Assembly (NCBI GenBank): GCA_003118195.1
Contig: BEXV01000005.1
Coordinates: forward strand, 994,693 to 1,020,310
Reading direction: 5' to 3'
Origin: Hemicentrotus pulcherrimus
Taxonomy: Eukaryota; Echinodermata; Echinoidea; Camarodonta; Strongylocentrotidae
Length of the DNA: 25,618 nucleotides
A model generated the notes under the pieces. That model made no database searches. It worked only from the letters and a program-made list of their open reading frames with translations, and was not told the DNA's origin. Position 1 is the first letter of the stretch. Every line of letters begins with the position of its first letter. Made by a program: the position numbers and the translations under genes. Below are positions 13,101 to 22,100 of this stretch, in pieces.

Positions 13101-16100
13101 GGTTAATTCATCCCTAAATGGTTGATTTTGATCTGATTAAACACTTCATAATCGACAACACAGGTTTGGTAGGGATTCAAAAACAGCAAACAATTTATCC
13201 TATGTGTAATAATTCACATTCCAGCAATGCATTAGGATCGGGTAAAATAAGTCTAGTTGGTAATATATAACATCACTACAGGGTGGGTCAAAAATAACAT
13301 GGCATCTAACATTGATCTTCTGTGGACCAACTTCCAATCACGTAACCAGGACATATGGGAGTGCAGGGGGAAATGACAAAAACAAAACTTACTTTCTGAT
13401 TTCATCTTTGGATTTGAAGGAGAACTTTCTCTTGTTAGCTTGTTGTTTGCTGGTGGACTTGACTACTGTTTGGATATTCAACTTCTCACGATCTGTACAA
13501 AATAAGGAACATTATATTGAGAAAAATCAGAAATGAGAACCCATTCATTTGATACCAATCACTTGATTTTAAGAGATCATAGGAAATTGCATAGGAAAAG
13601 GGACTCTTCAAAAGTAATAGTCCTGACCCTGATTCAGGATTGATTAAAACATATCTATGCAGCCGGATAGTTGAATTGTGGTTATATTTTACAGATCTTT
13701 CCTTTTAAATCCATACGTAACAAACAATTAGCAACATTATGACAAAATTTGCACTCATATATGTACTCAGATACACAGAACCTATGAAAAATTCTGGTTG
13801 AAGATTCTCTTTCTTTTTTAAAAGATAGTCACTGTTATAATAGCACCTCGCCATGTTGGCAACATGATGTTAGATAAAAATGAATAAAAAATGTAAAAGC
13901 ATGTTGTCATTAATTATGAGTTCATTAATTACACTGCCATTCTGGCAGCACTCTATACTTTGACTCATCTTACGGATCTTGCTATCAAGTGAGAGTGAGC
14001 CATTGGTCTGATGGTTCTAGGCACACTCAAAAGATTAAGGAGCATGTTGCATTGGCTGTTTACCTGACACAGCAAGCCGGTTGTGGAAGTACACAAGGCG
14101 TGGCGCATGAAGATCGGTGACGAAGCTCAGGTTCAAGCTGCCATCCCATGAGAGTTGCCTCGTCTGTGGAAAAAGTGAAGTAATGGTGTCACATGCAATT
14201 ACCATTCTACATCAATATCATTATCCTTGGAGTACCCAGGTAACTGTTATAATACACAATTGCCTTGGTTCTGTTGATAAAGATATAGGCCCGAATTCAC
14301 AAAGGATGTTAGTCGACAAACCTAGGTTTATGTATGTCATATGACACGTTTTGACGCGTTTTTAAACAAACCTGGTTTGTAAAAACCCGTCAAAACCCGT
14401 CATAAGACACACGAAAACCTAGGTTTGTCGACAAACCTCCTTTGTGAATTCGGGCCAATAAGTCTGAATGAGTGGGTCTCACTGTGTTCATTTTGCTACA
14501 TGGATAATAGCTCTAGGGGGGACTAATCATTTGGAGAGTATTTCTTTAGAGGTTGTTGTCCAATGGATGGTAGTCCCAGAATACTTGTCACTGCTCTAGA
14601 ATCTAGAGATTTCTCCCTTGAATGTCTAGTAAAGGACTATGCACTCCTGTTTACAATTTTGTATGCTAGTAGCAAGAGTGCAAACTTATACAATGGCAAT
14701 TTAGGGCAAATGATTAAAGCCAACACAATAAAACTTTCATGAGAGAGAGTGACTAAATTTGAATTAATGATTCCAGGGCCCGTCTTATAAAGAGTTGCGA
14801 TCGATCCAAATCAATCGCAAGTCCTCCAATCAATCGAAAGTGTACAGTCTCCGATCTCTTATGTACATAGTTGTGATTGATTTCAATCACCAATAAGTTG
14901 CAATTAATAAAACTGTTTATAAGAAAGGGCCAATACTCTTCTAGTAATCCCACCATCTCATATTTTAAGTCGAACTTAACTCTAAGTTGGACTTAAAAAT
15001 TATGGAGAACCATTTGTAGCCTTAAAATATAATATAAAATTCAAATATTTTAGACTTTTTAAAAATTCCACATCGACCACATGAGATCTCCGTGATAAAA
15101 GAAAATATGAATGATTTGATTCAACATTTTATGCCTTAAAAAAAAAAACTTTTACAAAATATTTTCATAGCTGCTAACGGCTTTCCATAAAAGTTAAGTC
15201 CAACTTAGAGATAAGTTCAACTTAGCATCTTTGTGAAACACCCCCCTGGATACTTACTCCTTTGATGGGTATCGTCTGAACCCACTCCATGATCCCAATG
15301 TCATATATATCTACAGAGATGTCACTATATACAATCAGGTATGGACTGTTGAAGGCTGAAAATGAGCAAACACAAATATTTAACTCAATTAGCAGACAAA
15401 AAAGTGAACTCCTAGAGCAAACTAATTGTATAAGACGACACAAACACTCTAAACCTGATCAATGGAAGAAAAAAAAAAAGGGAGGGGGGGGGCATCACAC
15501 ATTGCCTCTTATTATGGCATCACAAATCTAAGGCTATGCAACAAAATCCTCACATTTACTTCATTTAGACCTCCCTGCATGGTCACTGACAGGTGGTTAT
15601 CTCATCAAATCAGCCCTCAATTAACATAAGAAAAAGGGGACCATGGGGGACCAATAGTCATCACTTAGGCATTGTTTGCTATATAGAGGGCGCAAGTAGC
15701 TATAAGTACTGCAGTTACAAGCTTCTCAGAGAATAAGGCGTTTTATGTATAGAATTGATTTGAAGACATTGCTACATCTTGCAGAGATTCAAGGAGTTTT
15801 AAACTTACCAATTTCAGTTGGATGGGAAGGCCACATAAGCTCCTGCTCCCTTGTCCGCCTACCCTGGAAGTCCACATACACACCAAGAGCTACGATGGGG
15901 AAAAAAAGACATAATAAGACAAAATAAGCACTGATATTGCCAAAGGAAAACTACACTTCAAGACTACAATAAAAATTTCTCAATATATTATCTTTCAAAC
16001 AAATTCAAATGGATAATTTTTACTAATGTAATGATCCACACCCAACAACAATAGCATAAACTCCATTATCAATTACTTTTATGTTTTTTTTAAAGTGTAC

Positions 16101-19100
16101 AAAAGCATCAATCAATCATTTCCTTGTCAGGGTATTGGATCCAGTTATGCTGGGTCATAAATACAAATCTATGATGACTGCCTTTGATGACACTTGTGAT
16201 GAAATTTATTGTGATCATCTTTATAATAAAGTATTCTTCATCATAATAATAAATCTAATCCTTACAGGAGTGGTACTATCATCCATTGATATAGTGATGT
16301 ATAAAGACTGCTACATGCAAGCAGTGCCGCAGTACTCACTTGAGAAGCAGAGTAGATACTCTCTGTTGCTGATCTCAACAGCTGCTAGTGCTTCAGTAGG
16401 GATCTCAATTAAGAACCTCAGGGATGGATCATCAATGTTCAGCAGAGCTGAGGACAAAAAAATGCAAGATTACTCAATAACTTCATCTTCTATGAAAAGC
16501 AAGGAACAGCTACAGGACTTTAGATAATTACAAATTATCATGACTACTTCATATGTTATACTCTGAAGGGATGTCATTTTTCTACATCATTCTACAATTT
16601 TTCCTATGTCATACATCTTTCTTCCCAACTCTTGTTTCCACTTGCTTTTAAACTTCTTTCTGCTAGGAATGATATGCAAAGCTAGCAATACTAAATAAAT
16701 CTACATCATCTCAATGCACAAATTACTTCCTTGCTCACACCGCCATGATAGGTCTGCAAATACTTCCATACAACCTTCTTTTTAGGGAAATTCCAGAAAA
16801 TCCCTGACATACATGTAGGTACAGATATTCACCTACTGAGAGGTTGTATAGGTGAAGTGTCCATACAAGATCTAACCTTTCCTATAACAATTCTTAACTG
16901 TAAAATAAAATAAAAGAAGAACATTTTCCACTTGATTAATAAACACTCGCAAGATACACACATTGAATGATACTCACGTTCTACATGCTGGCCCTGCATC
17001 TGTATGCTGAACAGTCCGAAACCAGAGGTGTAGCCTGCGCAGAGCCTTCCTCCAAACACCTCCATGCACTGAGCCGGAGCCGGTAGAGTGACCTCCTTGA
17101 TGCGCTTATGCCTTCCCTTGTTACGGTTGAATTCATAGATGAGGACGGTGCGCTTCATGGCTACGCACATGCACGTGGTGGAGCCTTGGCGGATGATACC
17201 GGTAGTGAACATGGTGCAACCTCTGGGTTCCTCCACCTTGATAACGGTGGCCTCACCATCCAGGCAGGCAATGGGGAACAGACGTAAATGACGTCCCCTG
17301 CCTGTGGGTTCAAAGAAAAAAAATGCATGGAGTATGGTAGTACATTGAAAGACTTTGTACTTTCTTGAAGTAATCAGCATTACAAGTTAACATTCCCCTC
17401 TCATTTTGACAGATAACACTTTTCTTTTTACATGGAATGCCAAGTTATGTTTCACATAAGGTACCTTCACCAGAGAAACAAACGTAATGTTTCAGTGCTG
17501 ATAAATCTATGTACAAAGAGAGACAGAGAAGTCCCTGATAAAGAAAAGCATTTGACTTATTTGCCATAATCAATGATTTTGGTTTCCAAACATGAACTTA
17601 GAAAAGGGAGATGAAAGAACGTACCAGATATGACTATGACTAGTTGTTCATCTTTGAGTACCCGTACTTGATGGATTTGCTTGCGGTCTACCCGCACAAT
17701 GAAACCAGACGAGATCTCCACTGTGTACAGACCATCCTCAGTTCCTATCACAAACCTACTTGCATCTGTTACAAAAAAAAAAAGAGAAATAATGAAAGGT
17801 TGATTAAACGATGACTCAAAACAGTGATGCGACAAGTTCCATTTGGGGGAGGGGGGATTCAAAATGCCTCAACAGTAAACTTTAGGATTTTCTTTTTCTC
17901 AAGATACTGACATGAAAAGAGGAATTGTCTTGTTCAACTGATGATGATCATTTTCCCCATGAACAGGACTGGCTTTACAAATGTACAAGGCAGCTTGGAT
18001 TTCCAAGGCCCCTGAAGCTCCATTATGTATTTATTTGAGATACCTGAAGGAAAATATTGACCAAGTCACTTTGCAAATCTCTTCAGCAAGTTTGGATATT
18101 TTTTAAGAAAGCAAAGAAATGTATCAATGTCAACACTACTCCATAAGCAAAGAGTAAAACTGAAATATGCAAGCATTAAAAGTTATCTAATCACAGATAA
18201 TCAAATATACTGGATACTTCCAAATCAGAAATGTTGCATCTAACAGTTATAGGGAATAATTATGTTGATTGGACTTACCAACAATATCTGCACAGTGCGT
18301 GACCTTGACCAGAGGCATACTGCTATCAAAGACCTCCTGGGCTCTGAACACTGTCCTGTCTGGCAGCTGATTGTGTTTGAGATGACGTTGGAGGTTATTG
18401 AGGGCATCCACCCATTTCCTCTTCTCCGCCTCACTGTCGGCTAGGAGCAGGAGCTGAGCACACAGACCTGGGGGATTCAGCTGGGATACCGATACCTGGG
18501 TGGGGTAGGGTGGGGTAGGATGGGGGTGGAGGAGGGGGTACAGAAGGCAGGTGAGAAGATAAAGTTAGGAATGCTCCCCAGGGAGTGGAAAATGTGCATA
18601 AATTGTGTTGCAGGTAAGCCTGAATCCAATGACTGGGGTAAAAATTTGTGCTGTGCCTAGAAACAAAGTATTAGGCGCATTATAAATGTGAGCTATTATT
18701 ATCATTATTATTATTATTGATGATTTAAATATTCACACGTCACATTAGGAAGATCTTTATTGACATCGTTCAGAGTTTGGGACTTTGTGCTATGAACTAA
18801 ACCTTATCAGAGCAGCCAATCTTTCTAACATAAAAGTATCTTGACTTCACAAATTTTCTAACAAGAACTTCATACAATACATAGTCCCTATGGGCAATGA
18901 CAAGCCAAAAAGAATGGATTGTAAAGAGTTGAATGTCTGTATGTGTCATTGAAAGACAGATATATTACCCCTCAGTAACTTATGGTATGCATTCTTTTCC
19001 ATTGCAAGCAAACAGTCAGAAATGCAAACAGATTCTATTACCTTGAATATACATGGTACATCCTTGGAAGGAGCATGGATGACATCTGAAGCCAAGACAG

Positions 19101-22100
19101 AACTGACAGAAAACTCTTCATCCCTGAAAGAAAGTAAAGAAGTAATATCTTTAATTAGAACTTGGAGCTGTTTCGTAGGAGCTGGGAGATTGTTCACAAT
19201 GTTTTTGTAAACTGCAAGCAAATAAACAACTGTAATTGATTGCTGAAAAAATCTACATGTGAGACCCACATTGCAATTTGTGGTTTTACAATGGTGGAAA
19301 GCATGCACATACTCTAACATTTCAGCTTTGATAATTATCATGTTGAACAATATCTGTCAGCAATAATTTAGCAAACACCTAAAAAGGTTCTTAAAAACCT
19401 ACAATTGCAAGAAAAATAGCATCGATGATCTTCCTTCATTGATATTTATTCAATACTTGATGCCATAGACTTCCTACACTGCTTACCTCATGTCTAAGAT
19501 ATGTGAGATATCATTGGTAGGCTCCGACGCCCTCCCATCTAAGACATCGAAGAGGAAGAGCTTAAAGTCGCATACCACTACAAACTGCTTCATCCAGCCT
19601 TTCCTCACACCACCGGGCTTGGGGATTCTTAGTACACCTTCATAAGCAGTACCGATGCCTCGTGTCGGGTCTATACCTTGAGGTTTGGCCACTGCAAAGC
19701 AAGTACAACATTGGTCAAAGGTCACAGTGAATCAGAGAGTGTATGACATAAACTGTCCTTGTTGTCAGTTAATACCTTTTACAAAAAGATTTTTGTATAT
19801 CCTATTTCATTAAATAAATGTACTTTATATCAATGAAGCCTTCATGAGGAGTTCAGCATATGCCAAATCTTCGTAGTGAGGAAAAACATAATGTAACAAT
19901 CAGAGACGCCTGTATAATCTGTGTCAATTTATTCCTGCAATTCACAATCACAACGATACAGATGTTTGAATAGTTGATATAAAATCAAGAAATATACGCA
20001 AGCTGAGCACCAATCTAGACAAATTTTTGTAGACTCGACTCATTAAAGTGCTTATCCTATAATTCATTACCTTATCAAGATAGAGAAAGAGTTTATTAAT
20101 AGATAATGAACTTACTTTGTTGCTGTGAGATTGGACACATACTAGGAGCCTTCTCTGCACATGCCACATGACAAGCGAAGTGACAAACTGTTGATTAAGA
20201 GAACAAATAAACATAGAAATAATACCCAATGGAGTATCTAATCAGTTACTGAAAAATTAGAAGGAAAGGTGAAATATCTTACTTAGGTAATAGTATTGAA
20301 CTCTAGTAAACTACTTACCCAAATGTATTCAGGCAAATGTAACAATATTTCTTTTATCATTGTTGTTTTCAATTTTTAATGAAGTGTCTACTTTCTCTAT
20401 TTCAATTCAACACGCTACATAAAAACCACTAATCAGATGTAATGGACTATAGCTGCAAAATTGCAAATGATTCTATTAATGCCATTGAAAATTTACTCGA
20501 TAGAAAAATTGAACTATGACTTTAATATGAATGTTCACAGATAAATAAATAGAGACATACCTTCACACATCATGCCTTGCCTACTCTGACCTAGCATCAG
20601 TGATGTACAGTGAGCACACTTGGCTGGTACTTGGAAGTTGGTTATCACAAATTTGTGCGTCTTGTGCTTAGGTGTGGGAGGTGGTGTCTCCCCCGATGAT
20701 GTACCAGATGAATGGGCACTCTGAAAATAGACAATAAAAGCAATGTTAGATGCTGATTATAAGTATTGGATTGCGTGGTGATGTAGAAACGTAGTAAGCT
20801 TAAGTCAGGAGTGACGACAGAAAGTCAACCTGTTCAAACTGTTGGGCCACTCCGTCTACCTATCCTCTCCAACTGTTCTCTTTAGAACTAAAAGCTCAAG
20901 AAAGATTACCAACAGTCCTTTTCAGGACTAAACACACACTCAAGAAAGAAAGATTACTGACAGTCCTTTTCAGGACTCCCCAATACTCTCCCCTCTCCCA
21001 CATGATGCAACAGTAAGCCTACTCTATAAGAGAAATGTTGTAAATCAATGAGACAGATGTATGATCTACACTGCTTTAGGGTGACCTGATGTTTGCTCCA
21101 GGCTTGATTTTGTCAATGATGTAGAACTCTAAAGGTAGCAATAGGCATTTACATTAGGTTTGGGGCTAGGTTTAGGTTTAGCCAGCGGGAGGGGTAGGCA
21201 TTGTGTTAAATCTAAGGCTGCAGTTTAGTGCGGAGTGAGGCTGGTCTAAGAGGAGAAATTGTTGGGAGTGCCACAGTACCTGCTTTATAAATCTCAGATG
21301 TAGTGGTCATAGATTTTAAAAGGAAAATTTGTTTTTTGTAAAGGAAGAAATCAATATCTAGTTTTCAAGCACTAGGAGCATAATTACACAGACCTCCCAG
21401 CAATGATAACCCCGACTGATATATTGAGAGATTATAATCAGGTGACTTGGTGCATTAGTTCTCATAGATCTGAATGAAATGGTGGTCTTTTCATAAAGAT
21501 TTTCTTGTTCACAGCAGAAAATATTTCCATTTGCAATAACAATGAATTGAAGGTTTCTAGCACCCATTATAACAAAAACACAACAAAATAACATCATCAA
21601 TCAAACCACACACAAACATTCTACATAATAAATTATAGTATCCTTGGCATATTATTTTTTCCAGCAAAAATGTTTCACAAGTAACATTCACAGCAGAACA
21701 ATAACTGATTGCATGGATACACACAAACACTGAGCAAGTATGGACAATTTTGTTGATAATAATTGATATTATGAAAATGATAACAAATTTTAAACAGGGA
21801 AAGGAGAGACAATACAGGGGAAGCATAACACATAAAAATGTATGCAGACAAAGACAAATGGCCTTAAAACCTATGCTCAGAGTTTCCTTCCAATAGTCCA
21901 GCAACTTTAAGAAATGGTGATTTGTAACCACCATTCAAAGGGTGCCTAAAATGTTCTTTTCTCATATTGTTTTTTCTCCAATGAAAAAGCAAAACCTTAC
22001 TGGGAAACTTTGCTCGAAAGAATGGAAGATGATAACACATACAGCCATCTAAGCAATTGGAAAAAAATCCTAATCATTTTACCTACCCCTCGCCCTCAAA

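Larger units (their letters stand above)
8600..13392 (-). other. 4.8-kb MRCK intron between basic linker and CRIB exons
   Basis: The phases on both sides agree (AA + A gives Lys), so no exon needs to be hidden here, although an in-frame cassette cannot be excluded. Contents: the long hairpin 9189-9400, repeat copy B at 12757-12853, a poly-T run near 12918-12936, and otherwise unremarkable AT-rich sequence. Plus-strand open frames at 8777-9010 and 10039-10233 lack protein character. Confidence 0.8.

Noticed and set aside
16081..16527. 148-codon plus-strand open frame
   Set aside because: It overlaps the well-supported minus-strand CNH exon 16340-16447 and continues into intron; composition and lack of homology mark it as a shadow.
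21155..21185. Telomere-like ggtttaggtttag stretch
   Set aside because: Only a few degenerate units; too short and irregular to call an interstitial telomeric repeat.
21557..21934. 125-codon minus-strand frame rich in Cys and hydrophobics
   Set aside because: It lies in AT-rich intron DNA; the Cys and Leu/Ile richness follows from base composition, and no domain or splice signal supports it.
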